DNA from: Rhizobium sp. RCAM05350
Lineage (GTDB): Bacteria > Pseudomonadota > Alphaproteobacteria > Rhizobiales > Rhizobiaceae
Direction of reading: 5' to 3'
Length of the DNA: 64,000 bases
NCBI GenBank assembly: GCA_024426085.1
Contig: CP087974.1
Span: forward strand, 2,232,001 to 2,296,000
In this document: in pieces, positions 40,540 through 51,780 of the stretch
How the letters are laid out: the number at the start of each line of letters is the position of its first letter
Position numbering within the stretch: position 1 is the stretch's first letter
Notes under the pieces: generated by a model
The model's input: the letters and a program-made list of their open reading frames with translations, nothing else
Told to the model about the DNA's origin: nothing
The model's database searches: none
Position numbers and translations under genes: made by a program

Positions 40540-43286
40540 TCAAGAATTGCCAAGTTGTTTCTTCAGCGCGTAAAGCGCATCCATGGCCTCTCGTGGCGTC
40601 ATATCATCCGGATTGAGGCTTTTCAAAGCCTCTTCAACCTTCGACGGGCCGGCCTTGACGCGCTCCTCGCGGCGGATGGCCACCTGGAACAGCGGCAGGT
40701 CGTCAATCAGCTGGCTGGCGGGGTTCTTGCGGTCGGCATCCTCGAGCTTTGCCAGCACATCCTTGGCGCGGGCGACAACGGAGGCCGGCAGGCCGGCAAG
40801 ACGGGCGACCTGGATGCCGTAGGACCGGTCGGCAGCGCCCGGGCCGACTTCGTGCAGGAAGATGACGTCGCCATCCCATTCCTTGACGCGCATGGTGGCG
40901 TTCGACAGCCGCTCGAGCTTTTCGGACAGGACGGTCAACTCATGGAAATGCGTAGCGAACAATCCCGCGGCAGCGGTTGCCCTCGTGCAGATGCTCGACC
41001 GAGGCCCAGGCGATCGACAGGCCGTCGAACGTCGTGGTGCCGCGGCCTATTTCGTCGAGGATGACGAGCGAGCGGTCCGTCGCCTGATTGAGGATCGCTG
41101 CCGTCTCGACCATTTCGACCATGAAGGTCGAGCGGCCACGGGCCAGATCGTCCGATGCGCCGACGCGGGAGAACAGCCGGTCGACGATGCCGATATGGGC
41201 CGATGCCGCGGGCACGAAGGAGCCCATCTGCGCCATGATGGCGATCAGGGCGTTCTGGCGCAGGAAGGTCGATTTACCGCCCATGTTGGGACCGGTCAAA
41301 AGCCAGATCGCGCCATCGCCCTCGCCGTCATGCGGCGACAGATCGCAGGTATTGGCGACGAAGGCGGCACCGGACTGGCGGCGCAGCGCCTGTTCGACGA
41401 CCGGATGGCGGCCGCCGTCGATGGCGAACATCTTCGACGTATCGACCAGCGGGCGGCAATAGGCCTGCTCCTCGGCCAGCGTTGCAAGCCCGACGGATAC
41501 ATCGACCACCGCAAGCGCAAGGGCAGCCGCCTTGATCGCTTCGGCTTGCGCCACGACCATGGCCGAGAGCCTGTCGAAGGCTTCGAGCTCGATCGTCAGT
41601 GCCCGGTCGGCGGCATTGGCGATCTTGGTTTCGAGATCGGAGAGTTCCGTCGTAGTGAAGCGCATGGCATTGGCCATGGTCTGGCGATGGATATAGCGCG
41701 CCTTGGCCTCCGGGCTGTCGGTCATCGGACCGGCATTGCCCTGGGTCACCTCGATGAAATAGCCGAGCACATTGTTGTATTTGATCTTCAGCGACTTGAT
41801 GCCGGTTTCCTCGGCATAATCGAGTTGCAGGCCGGCGATCACCCGGCGGGACTGGTCGCGCAGAGCCCGCATCTCATCAAGTTCCGCACTCGCTCCATCG
41901 CGCAGGAAGCCGCCGTCACGCTTCAACAGCGGCAGTTCGTCGCCGAGAATGGTGGCCAGCTGCTGGACCATATCCTGCGGCAGCGCCCTCACCGCTTGCA
42001 GTGCTCCACCCAGTTCGTCGGAGAGATCGCCGCGACCGAGCAAGCCGGCAACTTCGACAGCAGACTGGCAACCCGCAAGGATGCTGCCGAGATCGCGCGG
42101 GCCACCGCGGCCGAGCGACAGGCGCGACAGGGCGCGGGGCATGTCCGGTACATGTTTCAGCGCGGCCCGCAAATCGCTGCAGAATGATGGCTGATCGGCA
42201 AGCGCCGTGATGGAATCGAGCCGGGCGTTGATGCGCTCCGGGTCGGTCAGCGGCGACATCAGCCGCTCGGCGAGCAGCCGGGCGCCGCCGCCGGTGACAG
42301 TGCGATCGAGCGCCTTCAAAAGCGTGCCGTTGCGATCGCCGGACTGGGTTTTCACCAGCTCGAGATTGGTGCGGGTGGCGGGGTCGATGAACAGGGTCGA
42401 GGCCGCACTTTCGCGCTCCGGCGCACCCAGCGGCGGGCGTTCGGCGAACTGGGTCTTTTCGACATAGGAGATCGCGGCAGAGGCGGCGGCGAGTTCGGCG
42501 CGCGAAAAACTGCCGAAGCCATCGAGCGTCTTGACGCCATAATATCGGGTGACGCGGTTTTCCGCCGTGGCGCTGTCGAACAGGACGGCGGGTTGCGGAA
42601 CGGCGACGCGGCCGAGAATGTCGATGACCGGGCGCATCTCCGGATCATGGAAAACGGTATCGGCAAGGATCAGTTCGCGCGGTTCGATGCGCAGTATATC
42701 GGCAAGCAGCCGCGTCTCCGTCGTTTCGGCGAGCCGAAAGACGCCCGTGGAAATATCGATCCAGGCGAGGCGCGATTGCCGGCTCTGAACTGCCGCGAAT
42801 GCGGGCGAGCGCCATCAGGTAGTTGGATTCGAACGGCGAGAGCAGCTTGTCTTCGGTGATCGTACCGGGCGTGACGAGGCGTACAACATCGCGTTTTACC
42901 ACCGACTTGCCGCCGCGCTTCTTCGCCTCCGCCGGGTCCTCGACCTGCTCGCAGACGGCGACGCGGAAGCCGAGACCAATCAGCTTTTGCAGATAGTCGT
43001 CGGCGGCATGGACAGGCACGCCGCACATCGGGATGTCCTGGCCGAGATGCTGGCCGCGCCGCGTCAGCGTGATGCCGAGCGCCCGCGACGCTTCGACCGC
43101 ATCCTGGAAGAACAGCTCGTAGAAATCACCCATCCGGTAAAACAGGATCGAATCCGGATTGTTCGCCTTGATCTCGATGAACTGTTCCATCATCGGCGTG
43201 GCCGTGGCGCGGCTTTCCTCCGTCGCCAGCTGGGCGGCGGTGAGAACCTCGGGAGGGCGGGTGATTGGCTCGGCTACAAAAGTCAT
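40540..43286 (-). CDS. mutS: DNA mismatch repair protein MutS, two frameshifts
   Basis: The protein has about 915 residues and starts [15 protein letters not shown] behind AGGA. The mismatch-reading motif is present ([11 protein letters not shown]), as is the ATPase with Walker [14 protein letters not shown] and Walker [17 protein letters not shown]. The C-terminal helix-turn-helix part follows [13 protein letters not shown]. Breaks: an extra C opposite 42769-42770 (AIA then LAWIDIS) and an extra G opposite 40964-40966 (NRCRG then LFATHFHE). It recognises mismatches and starts repair with MutL. It is divergent from the malic enzyme gene. Confidence 0.96.
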
Positions 43287-43387
43287 GCTGGTCCTAAAAA
43301 GTGGTGCCACACTATCCATGCGCGTTTATAGAAGACAACAACAAAGCGGCTGTGGAGAGCCGTCGCCCACAAAAGGTTGGAGGACTT

Positions 43388-45663
43388 ATGCCCGCAAACG
43401 ACAAGCCCGGTCGCAGCACGACCAGCGTCACGGATCAGGAAGCGCTGGATTTCCATTCCCAGGGACGGCCCGGGAAACTGGAGATTTCGCCGACCAAACC
43501 GATGGCGACGCAACGCGACCTGTCGCTTGCCTATTCGCCGGGTGTCGCAGTGCCGGTCAAGGCGATCGCCGCCGATCCGTCCAAGGCCTATGACTACACG
43601 ACCCGCGGCAACATGGTGGCCGTCATTTCCAACGGCACCGCCATCCTTGGCCTCGGCAATCTCGGGGCGCTGGCCTCGAAGCCGGTGATGGAGGGCAAGT
43701 CCGTGCTCTTCAAGCGCTTCGCCGACGTCGATCTCGATCGATCTCGAAGTCGATACGGAAGATGCCGACGAGTTCATCAATTGCGTGCGGTTCCTCGGCC
43801 CCTCCTTCGGGGGGTATCAACCTGGAGGACATCAAGGCGCCGGAATGCTTCATCATCGAGCAGAAACTGCGCGAGATCATGGATATCCCCGTCTTCCATG
43901 ACGACCAGCACGGCACAGCGATCATCGCAACTGCAGGCCTCATCAACGCACTGCAGCTGACAGGCCGCGATCTCAAGACCACACGGCTGGTGTGCAACGG
44001 CGCAGGTGCGGCGGCCATTGCCTGTGTCGAACTCATCAAGTCGATGGGTTTTGCGCCCGAAAACATCATCATGTGCGACACGAAGGGCGTCATCTATCAG
44101 GGCCGTACCGAAGGCATGAACCAGTGGAAGTCCGCGCATGCGGTCAAGACCGACCGACGCACGCTCGAAGACGCGATGGATGGCGCGGACGTGGTGCTCG
44201 GCCTATCGCAAAAAGGTGCCTTCTCGGAGGCGATGATCCGCTCCATGGCGGAAAAGCCGATCATCTTCGCGATGGCCAATCCCGATCCGGAAATTACGCC
44301 TGAGGAGGTGTCTGCCATTCGCGACGACGCGATCATGGCCACCGGCCGATCCGACTATCCAAACCAAGTCAACAATGTGCTGTGTTTTCCCTACATGTTC
44401 CGCGGTGCGCTCGACGTCCATGCCTCGACCATCAACGAAGCCATGAAGATTGCGGCGGCCGAGGCCTTGGCCAACCTTGCCAAGGAAGACGTGCCGGATG
44501 ACGTGGCCGCCGCCTATCAGGGCAACCGGCCGCGTTTTGGCCCGCAATACATCATTCCGGTGCCTTTCGATCCGCGCCTGATCTCGTCCATTCCGGTCGC
44601 TGTTGCAAGGGCCGCCATGGAGAGCGGCGTTGCGCGCAAGCAGATACCGGATCTGGCCGCCTATGGCCGGCAACTGTCCGCCCGCCGTGACCCGATCGCC
44701 TCGACGCTGCAGCGTATCTATGAGCGCGTCCGCCGCCAGCCCAAGCGCATCGTCTTTGCCGAAGGTGAAGAGGTGCAGATGATGCGCTCGGCGCTTTCTT
44801 ATGCCAATCAGGAACTCGGTACGGCTATGCTCCTTGGCCGTGAAGACCGGATGCGCGAGACGGCGGAGCGCGAAGGCATCGATCTCGACCGCCCCGGCAT
44901 CCAGATCGTCAATGCCCGCCTTTCCAAGCGCACCGGTGCTTATACGGATTATCTCTACGCCCGGCTGCAGCGGAAGGGTTACCTGTTCCACGACGCCCAA
45001 CGCCTGATCAACAACGACCGCAACCACTTTGCCGCCTGTATGGTGGCATTGGGCGATGCCGACGGCATGGTGACGGGCATCACCCGCAACTATTCCACCG
45101 CGCTCGAGGATGTTCGCCGCTGTATCGATCCGAAGCCCGGGCACCGGGTGATCGGCGTGTCGCTGGCGCTTTGCCGCGGCCGCACGGTGCTGGTTGCCGA
45201 CACCGCGGTTCACGACATGCCGTCTTCGGAAGAACTGGCCGATATCGCCGAGGAAGCAGCAGGCCTTGCCCGCCGGCTCGGCTATGTGCCGCGCGTGGCC
45301 CTCCTAGCCTATTCCACCTTCGGCCATCCTTCCGGCGAACGCTCGGAGCGGGTGCGTGAGGCCGTCAAGATCCTCGACAAGCGCAGGGTCGATTTCGAGT
45401 ATGACGGCGAGATGGCCGCCGATGTGGCCCTGAATGCCAAGGTGATGGAGCAGTATCCGTTCTGCCGCCTGTCAGGCCCGGCCAACGTTCTGGTCATGCC
45501 GGCGTTCCATTCGGCATCGATCTCGACAAAGATGCTTCAGGAACTGGGCGGATCGACCGTGATCGGACCGTTGCTCGTCGGCCTCGACAAATCGGTTCAG
45601 ATTGTCTCGATGTCCGCCAAGGATTCCGACATCGTTAACATGGCGGCGCTTGCAGGCGCATAA
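43388..45663 (+). CDS. tme: NADP-dependent malic enzyme with phosphotransacetylase-like C-terminus, two frameshifts
   Basis: The protein has about 757 residues and starts [17 protein letters not shown] behind GGAGG. The N-terminal half is malic enzyme ([34 protein letters not shown]). The C-terminal half (from about residue 440) resembles phosphate acetyl/butyryltransferase but serves regulation in rhizobial malic enzymes. Sinorhizobium has NAD- (Dme) and NADP- (Tme) forms; the position next to mutS and olsB suggests Tme. Breaks: an extra C near 43733 and an extra G in the run 43809-43814. It converts malate to pyruvate and CO2. Confidence 0.88.
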
Positions 45664-45694
45664 CGCCAACAGCTGAGCGAAGCCGCTGAAACGC

Positions 45695-45732
45695 AAAGAG
45701 CCCGCCTGGAAAATCCCGAGGCGGGCTCTTTT
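45695..45732 (+). terminator. intrinsic terminator of the malic enzyme gene
   Basis: Arms AAGAGCCCGCCT (45696-45707) and AGGCGGGCTCTT (45719-45730) form a GC-rich 12-bp stem followed by T residues, about 30 bases after the stop codon. Confidence 0.92.
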
Positions 45733-45845
45733 ATGCGATTGTCGATCTTGATCAAAATACAGATGAATACATGTTACGCAGTACGGGAAGCCCGATCAAA
45801 AACGTTCGCTTGCATGTAAACTACATTCCAGAATTCTGAACCGCT

Positions 45846-46724
45846 TCAGCTCATGAAACGGCCGGCGTCCGCGCTGTAATAGTTCAGGTAGCGACCGGAA
45901 ATATTGGTGATCGGCAAAACGATCAGCACGTCAGTGGTGCGGAAAGCATGATCGACCACGGCACCATTGCCGACCATGGCGCCGAGACGCATGTAACCCT
46001 TGATCAGCGGCGGCAAAGCGGCCAGCGCCTTGCGCATGTTGATGGCTTCGACCGGCATCAGGTCCATCGTCCGGTACAGTTCAGGGCGGGCAGACACATC
46101 CCACTCGTCGCGCACGACCATGTTGTGATGCAGGAAGGACAAAGCCAATGCGTGCTCTTCGGGAATGACGCCCGGAAACGAGCCGCAGCCGAACATGGCA
46201 TCGACTCCGTATTTCAACGCATAGGCCCAATTGCCCTGCCACAAAAGCTCGACGGTGCGCTTGGTACGGTATTCCGGCAGGACACAGGAGCGGCCGAGCT
46301 CCATGAATTTTTTGTCTGGATGGCGCTCAAGCAACGATCCGACCGAAAACTCCGAAGCCGAATAAAAGCCGCCCGTACGGACAGCAACGTCCTGACGAAG
46401 CAGGCGATAGGTTCCAACGATCTGATCTTCCGGATCGCCGTCAATCGAGGTATCGAGCACAAGCAGGTGATCGCAGACCAGATCCCAGGCATCGGCGTCG
46501 CGTTTGCGGCGATCGGCGTCCTGCGGGATCTGCGCCTTCATTTCTTCGACGAAGACTTTGTAGCGGACGGCCTGCGCAGCATCGATTTCGGACGCGTTGC
46601 GGGCAAGGCGCGTTTCAAGATTGCCGATTCGGCCAAGTATATCGTGCGCCGGGGCATTGACGCCCCGGACTCGGGTCTGCGGCTGTTCAGCCACCACAAC
46701 CAGATCCAAAGGTTCGATAGTCAT
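45846..46724 (-). CDS. olsB: L-ornithine N(alpha)-acyltransferase (OlsB)
   Basis: This intact 292-residue protein belongs to the GNAT-like acyltransferase family of OlsB. Marks are RYKVFVEEMKAQIP, the GTYRLLRQDVA strand, ELGRSCVLPEYRTKR and the C-terminal region MRLGAMVGNGAVVDHAF. OlsB moves a 3-hydroxyacyl chain from ACP to ornithine, the first step of ornithine-lipid synthesis. OlsA for the second step is at 30.6 kb. Ornithine lipids replace phospholipids under phosphate limitation; no Pho box was located here. Confidence 0.92.
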   Translation of the reverse strand: MTIEPLDLVVVAEQPQTRVRGVNAPAHDILGRIGNLETRLARNASEIDAAQAVRYKVFVEEMKAQIPQDADRRKRDADAWDLVCDHLLVLDTSIDGDPEDQIVGTYRLLRQDVAVRTGGFYSASEFSVGSLLERHPDKKFMELGRSCVLPEYRTKRTVELLWQGNWAYALKYGVDAMFGCGSFPGVIPEEHALALSFLHHNMVVRDEWDVSARPELYRTMDLMPVEAINMRKALAALPPLIKGYMRLGAMVGNGAVVDHAFRTTDVLIVLPITNISGRYLNYYSADAGRFMS

Positions 46725-46817
46725 CGCGCGTCATCCTAGTCGCTTTGATCCTGTGCGGCTTAAACCATGTTTCTGCGACAGGATAGTGACATCGGAGCGA
46801 CAAGAAAACGGGCAAAT

Positions 46818-49025
46818 TCACGGAGCAAGCAAGCGATCGATCTCGGCGGTCAGCGCTTTCGGATCGGCAGGTTTGGACAGCACCGCGCTTGCTCCGGCAG
46901 ACATGAGTTTCTGGCGCGTGTCGGGCTGCATATCGGAGGTCAGGACGATGACCGGAACCGGCCGGCTGCCCGCTTGCCGCTCGTGCTGCCGAATGCGTTG
47001 CAGCATGGAAAGCCCATCGCCACCCGGCATATTGAGATCGCTGATGATCAGTTCGGGGACGATGCGAATGGCCTCCGGCGCATCGAACAGGGTGACAGCA
47101 AGCGCTTCGAAATCGCCGACGACGCGAACTGTGTGACCGGCCCGCTCCAGAACGGAACGTACCATGAAGGCATTGATCGGGTCGTCTTCGGCCAGGAGCA
47201 CGCCGCCTTCGGCCGGCTTTTCGCGCAGGGCCGGAACCTCCCGCAACATCGGGCGGTTGTCGTTGATCGCGTCGCGCACTTCCATTCCCTTCATGCGGCC
47301 GCGCAGAACCTCGACCAGAGACTTTTCGCGCAGGGGCCTGATAAGCCAGGCATGATAACCGTCCATCTGGTTGATCTGCCGGCCATTGCGCTCTTCCGGA
47401 TTGACGAGATAGGTCTTGCGCAGCTTCTGCTGGTCGAGGCTCGGCATCTGCGCCAGCAGCCGGCGGAACTGCGCGGCATGGCGATGATCGACGATGATGT
47501 CGGTCAGCGGCGTCCCGGTCGACAGCGCCCGCACGGCGACGACCTGCGCATCCTCTATCGTTTCGGCGCATTCGCAGAAGCCGCCGAGCGTCCTGATCGT
47601 CGCAGAAAGCGCATTCGATGCCGGGCCGGCCGGAGCCATGACCAGCACGCGGGAACCGGCCAGTACGCCTTTTCTGGCGCGCCGCGGCGGCGAGATCGCA
47701 GCCGAGCGCCGGAAAGCGGATTTCGAAGGTGCTGCCCTTACCGGCAATGCTCGAAACTGTCAGCGAGCCGCCATATTCCTCCATGATGCGCCGCGAGATC
47801 GCCAGCCCCAAGCCGGTGCCGCCGGTGCGCTGGGCATTGCCGCCGGCCTGCTCGAATTCGTCAAAGACGCGCGCCTGCTCCTGCGGGCTCATGCCCGGCC
47901 CGGTATCGTCGATGCGGATGACGACCGTTTCATGCTCCAGTGCTGCACTGACGAGCACGCCGCCGGTATGGGTGAACTTGACGGCATTGCCGACGACGTT
48001 GAACAGTACCTGGCGCAGGCGGGCCGCGTCGAAATCCATCAGGCCCGGGACGTCGGCCGCAACGGTGGCGCCGATCTCGATGCCTTTTCATGGGCGCGGT
48101 GTGACAGCATCTCGACGACACTCTCGATTGTTTCGCGCAAGGGTTCCGGCGCCGGGCGCAGCTGGAACCGGCCGGCCTCGATCGAGGAAAAATCAAGCAG
48201 ATCATCGACCAACTGGACCAACGCATGGCCCGACTGGCGCATACCGGCCAGATAGTTTTTTTGTTCGCTGGTCAGCCGGGTTTGGCTGATCAGATGACTC
48301 ATGCCCAGAATGCCTGACAGCGGCGTGCAGATCTCATGGCTGACGGTCGCCAGCAGCCGGGATTTCGCCTGGCTGGCATGTTCGGCACGGCGGCGGGCAT
48401 CCTCGCTTTCGCGGGCAATGCGGGTTTCTTCCGTGACATCGCGGGCGATGCTGTGCAGCATGAAGACACCACTTGCCGGTTCGCGGGCAATCACGTCATG
48501 CCAGTCGAATATTTTCGTCCCCGTATCGGTGGCGATACGAACGCGATAGTGATTGGGGCCGGAGAAAGGCTCAAACTCGATCCCGACCGCCTCGCAGGTC
48601 ATACCCTCCGGTTTCAGCCATCCAGTCAGCCGGCAGAACACCGAATTGGCCTGGACGATCTTGCCGCCCGGTTCGCGGATGATGGCGATATCACCGAGCG
48701 CGTCGTGGATGGTGGAGAGAAGCTGCGACGTCTCGCTGCGCTCCCAGCGGGTGTCGCTGACCTTTTCGTCCCGCACACGTCCAAGGGCGGCGGTGGGCCT
48801 GACGCTGGATTGATACCAGTCCTTGAGCAGCAAGGCGGCGCCGGTGATACCGGCAACGGCAAGCCCTGCGGATAGCAAGTAGAAACCGGCGTCGATGCCG
48901 GTGCCAAGAACGGCGGCGGAGCCAAGAAGCCCGGCGCCGGCCAAGGCAGGTTTCAGCGCCGGATAGCGCTCCTTCGTCCCATTGAACCCGTCTTCCGGTT
49001 CCAGCGAATGGGGATCATCGGCCAA
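46818..49025 (-). CDS. hybrid sensor histidine kinase, two frameshifts
   Basis: The protein has about 736 residues. Two close membrane helices (residues about 28-68) are followed by a PAS domain (residues about 100-210), a HisKA domain with H-box ATVSHEICTPLSGILG (Cys instead of the usual Arg), a HATPase_c domain (GTGLGLAISRRIMEEYGG) and two receiver-like domains. The first receiver looks degenerate (RVLVMAPAGPASNAL). The second has its phospho-Asp in LIISDLNMPGGDG and Lys in VLSKPAD. Breaks: a missing G at about 48081-48084 (HEKG then IEIGATV) and loss of CG at 47677-47682 (AAAAR then ARKGVLAG). Its ligand is unknown. Confidence 0.87.
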
Positions 49026-49173
49026 GGGTGTATCGGATGCGCGCCTGCTGTTCAGCGTGCGTTTCGCGCGCTGAACTCGGCAGCAATCCGTTTTCTAAGG
49101 TTTGGCAGGTCGCTCATGACACTCGCCCTAGCATGGCAAGCGTTTTGATTGGCTTCAGCCGGTCCGTAAAATT

Positions 49174-49660
49174 TTAAGGATCGCGCTTTTTCATCTGCAG
49201 GAGCTCGTCGAGAATGATCGAACCGGCACCGATCGTGATGAAACTGTCGGCGAGGTTGAAGACTGCGAAAGACCATGTTGCCGTGTGGAACAACACATAA
49301 TCGATGACGTAACCGAAGAGCAGCCGATCGACGAGATTGCCGAGCGCGCCGGCGATGATCATCGCATAGCCGAGATGCGCGAAGAACCGGTCTTTTGGCG
49401 TGCGGCGCCAGAGCCAGATGACGAAAGCCACGACGACCAAACGCATGCTGACGATGAACCAGCCTTCCATGCCGGACAGCATGGAGAAGGCGACGCCGTA
49501 ATTATAGGTGCGGTAGAGTGCCAGCATCGGAATGACCGGCACTGCCTGCTGAAATGGCAGCCATGTCTCGACGGCGACCTTGATGGCCTGATCGAGAAGC
49601 ATCGCCACAATGACAAGAATAAAAATCGGCAGCGGGCGCGAAAAAGGGCAGTCTTTTCAT
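49174..49660 (-). CDS. lspA: lipoprotein signal peptidase, frameshifted near 5' end
   Basis: LspA cleaves prolipoprotein signal peptides (signal peptidase II). The ATG overlaps the upstream methyltransferase stop (TAATG). The protein has about 162 residues with four membrane helices. Both catalytic Asp motifs are present: [16 protein letters not shown] and [12 protein letters not shown]. The break at 49635-49640 fits loss of one CG from GCGCGC (LPFFA then [12 protein letters not shown]). Lnt, acting later in the same pathway, is at 24.6 kb. Confidence 0.94.
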
Positions 49661-50520
49661 TAGGTCCTGTCGTCCAGCGTCAGCATATGGCGGCGCGCCT
49701 CGAATAGCATGATGCCCGTGGCAATCGCCAGGTTGAGCGGATCGGCGCGGCCTTGCTGCGGAATACGGGCAAGCGCCGTTGCCTCCCGGGCAAGCTCTTC
49801 AGGCAGACCGGCCTGTTCATTGCCCATCAGAAGCACGACAGGCTTCTTGCGATAATCGATCGTCCGGTAATCGACGGCGCCGGCCAAGTGGGTGGCGACG
49901 AGCTGCACGCCCGCTGCCTTCTGCCATTTGACGAACTCGCCGACATTGGCCCTAAAGAGCGGCATGGCGAAGACCGAGCCCATGGTGGCCCGCACCGTTT
50001 CCAGCGAAAACGGATCTGTGGTCTCGCCGACAAGGATGACGCCGGAAGCACCCGCCGCGTCGGCGGTGCGGATGATGGTCCCGAGATTACCGGGATCGCG
50101 GACGCGGTCGAGCGCCACATAGGTTTCGCCGAGAGCTGGCTTCACGTCGCGCAGATGGGCATAGCGCTGCTCGAAGACACCGACGACCATCTGCGGATTG
50201 TCGCGGCGGGTGATCGCCGACAGCACCTTCTCGCTGACTTCGAGGACGAGCCCGCCAGTCGCGACCGTCTTCAGCGCGACCTGCTCGACCTGCGTCTTGC
50301 CTTTGGCCGCCTTGGCATAAACCAGCGTCTTGATGGTCCAGCCGAGATCGAGCGCGTCGATGACCAGTTTCAGGCCTTCAGCGATGAAGGAACGGGTTTC
50401 GTCGCGCTCCTTCTTGTTGGAGAGCGCCTTGATATCCTTGATGATCGGGTTGGCAAGACTGGTGACTTCCTTCACCTGGCCGACGCGCCGGGGACCTTGA
50501 TCGCGATTATAGTCGTTCAT
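49660..50520 (-). CDS. TrmH/SpoU family RNA 2'-O-methyltransferase
   Basis: This intact 286-residue protein starts MNDYNRDQGPRRVGQVKEV. It has an N-terminal substrate-binding domain (residues about 20-110) and a C-terminal SPOUT knot with motifs DRVRDPGNLGTIIRTADAAG, LLMGNEQAGLP and LNLAIATGIMLFEA. It probably methylates a ribose in rRNA or tRNA; the target cannot be told from sequence. It overlaps the upstream methyltransferase gene by four bases (ATGA) and the lspA ATG by one base. Confidence 0.93.
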   Translation of the reverse strand: MNDYNRDQGPRRVGQVKEVTSLANPIIKDIKALSNKKERDETRSFIAEGLKLVIDALDLGWTIKTLVYAKAAKGKTQVEQVALKTVATGGLVLEVSEKVLSAITRRDNPQMVVGVFEQRYAHLRDVKPALGETYVALDRVRDPGNLGTIIRTADAAGASGVILVGETTDPFSLETVRATMGSVFAMPLFRANVGEFVKWQKAAGVQLVATHLAGAVDYRTIDYRKKPVVLLMGNEQAGLPEELAREATALARIPQQGRADPLNLAIATGIMLFEARRHMLTLDDRT

Positions 50521-51662
50521 TTCGGCACCCAACGGGAAAAGAGAGAGGTGGAAAGCGCCCGGCCCGGCTCATTGCCGTCAAGCCCGCCTTCGCGCAGGAT
50601 CAGTTCGCCCGATTCCACCGCACCGCCGCGTCCGCGCATTGTCTCGCGCATCAGCTCGTGGATGGAATAGAAACTTGCGCGGATCGAATAGGCCGTCAGC
50701 ACCAGACCCTTGGCATCCGGCGACAGAATTTCGCGGCAGATGTCCAGCATCAGGGCGAGGTGATCGAAAAGCTGCCAGACTTCGCCATTCGGACCGCGGC
50801 CGAATTTCGGCGGATCGGTGAGAATGATGTCGTAGCGGCTGCCGCGGCGCTCCTCGCGCTGGATGAACTTCATCGCGTCCTCGCAGATCCAGCGGATCGG
50901 CAGATGGTCGGCACGGCCAAGCGCCTGATTTTTGCGCGCCCAGCCGATCGCCTTCTTCGAGGCATCGACATGGGTGACCTCGGCGCCTGCCTTTGCGGCA
51001 ATCAGCGAGGCGACACCGGTATAGCCGAACAGGTTCAACACCTTCAACGGCCGGCCTGCCGTCTCAATCTGTTCTTTCATCCAGCTCCAGTGAGCCAGCT
51101 GCTCTGGGAAGACGCCGACATGGCGAAACGCGGTGAAACGGCCGTAGAACTCGGCATCGAGGATCTGCATCGGCCAAGTCTCGCCGAGAGCCTGCCGCGG
51201 GAAGCGCCAGCGCCCCATGCCGTCTTCATCGGTATCGCCGGTGAAAATCGGATCGGCGTTCTCCCAGACATGCGAAGGCAGCGTCTTCGGCCAGAGCGCC
51301 TGCGCTTCGGGGCGGACGATCCGGTAAGGGCCATATTGCTCGAGCTTCAGGCCGTCGCCGCTATCGATCAGGTGATAATCGCGCGCGCCCTTGGTCTCGA
51401 GAATGATCGGAATGCGCTCGTCCGGCTTGGCGCCGGTACGGATGCGCACTTCGGCGCGCGGTGCAGGTTCCGAAGCGGCAGATTTCGGCGACGTCTTTTC
51501 CGGTACAGCCTTAGGCGCAGACCGGCCGTCGCCGGTTCGCGGTGCCTGATGTTTGGATTGCGGCGGCCGGCTTGCCGACGCCTGTACGGCACGGCCCTGC
51601 ACGCCCCGCGATGACGTTGCCGGTGCGGCTTTGCCCTTTGGCCGTCTATCTTTGTCTTTCAC
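50517..51662 (-). CDS. class I SAM-dependent rRNA methyltransferase (RlmI/RlmK-like)
   Basis: This intact protein has 381 residues. The first 70 or so are basic and low in complexity (Lys/Pro/Ala/Ser-rich). The catalytic domain has a SAM-binding VLNLFGYTGVASLIAA motif, the acidic loop VTHVDASKKAIGWARKN and the DPPKFGRG motif typical of RlmI/RlmK-like methyltransferases. A target in 23S rRNA is likely but not proven. It overlaps the next gene by four bases, so the pair is translationally coupled. Confidence 0.88.
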   Translation of the reverse strand: MKDKDRRPKGKAAPATSSRGVQGRAVQASASRPPQSKHQAPRTGDGRSAPKAVPEKTSPKSAASEPAPRAEVRIRTGAKPDERIPIILETKGARDYHLIDSGDGLKLEQYGPYRIVRPEAQALWPKTLPSHVWENADPIFTGDTDEDGMGRWRFPRQALGETWPMQILDAEFYGRFTAFRHVGVFPEQLAHWSWMKEQIETAGRPLKVLNLFGYTGVASLIAAKAGAEVTHVDASKKAIGWARKNQALGRADHLPIRWICEDAMKFIQREERRGSRYDIILTDPPKFGRGPNGEVWQLFDHLALMLDICREILSPDAKGLVLTAYSIRASFYSIHELMRETMRGRGGAVESGELILREGGLDGNEPGRALSTSLFSRWVPK

Positions 51663-51780
51663 GCCGTTTCGTCCGTCAGCTACTGGGGTTCAAAGGCTGC
51701 AAATAGCACCGCTCTTTCTCTTGGCAAAGCTGTTTCCGATCTGCGATACATTTGGGCAGACATGGTCAGGGAGGATCATC

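Noticed and set aside
40862..42187. Long open frame (441 codons) on the plus strand opposite mutS
   Set aside because: Antisense shadow of mutS without protein-family resemblance.
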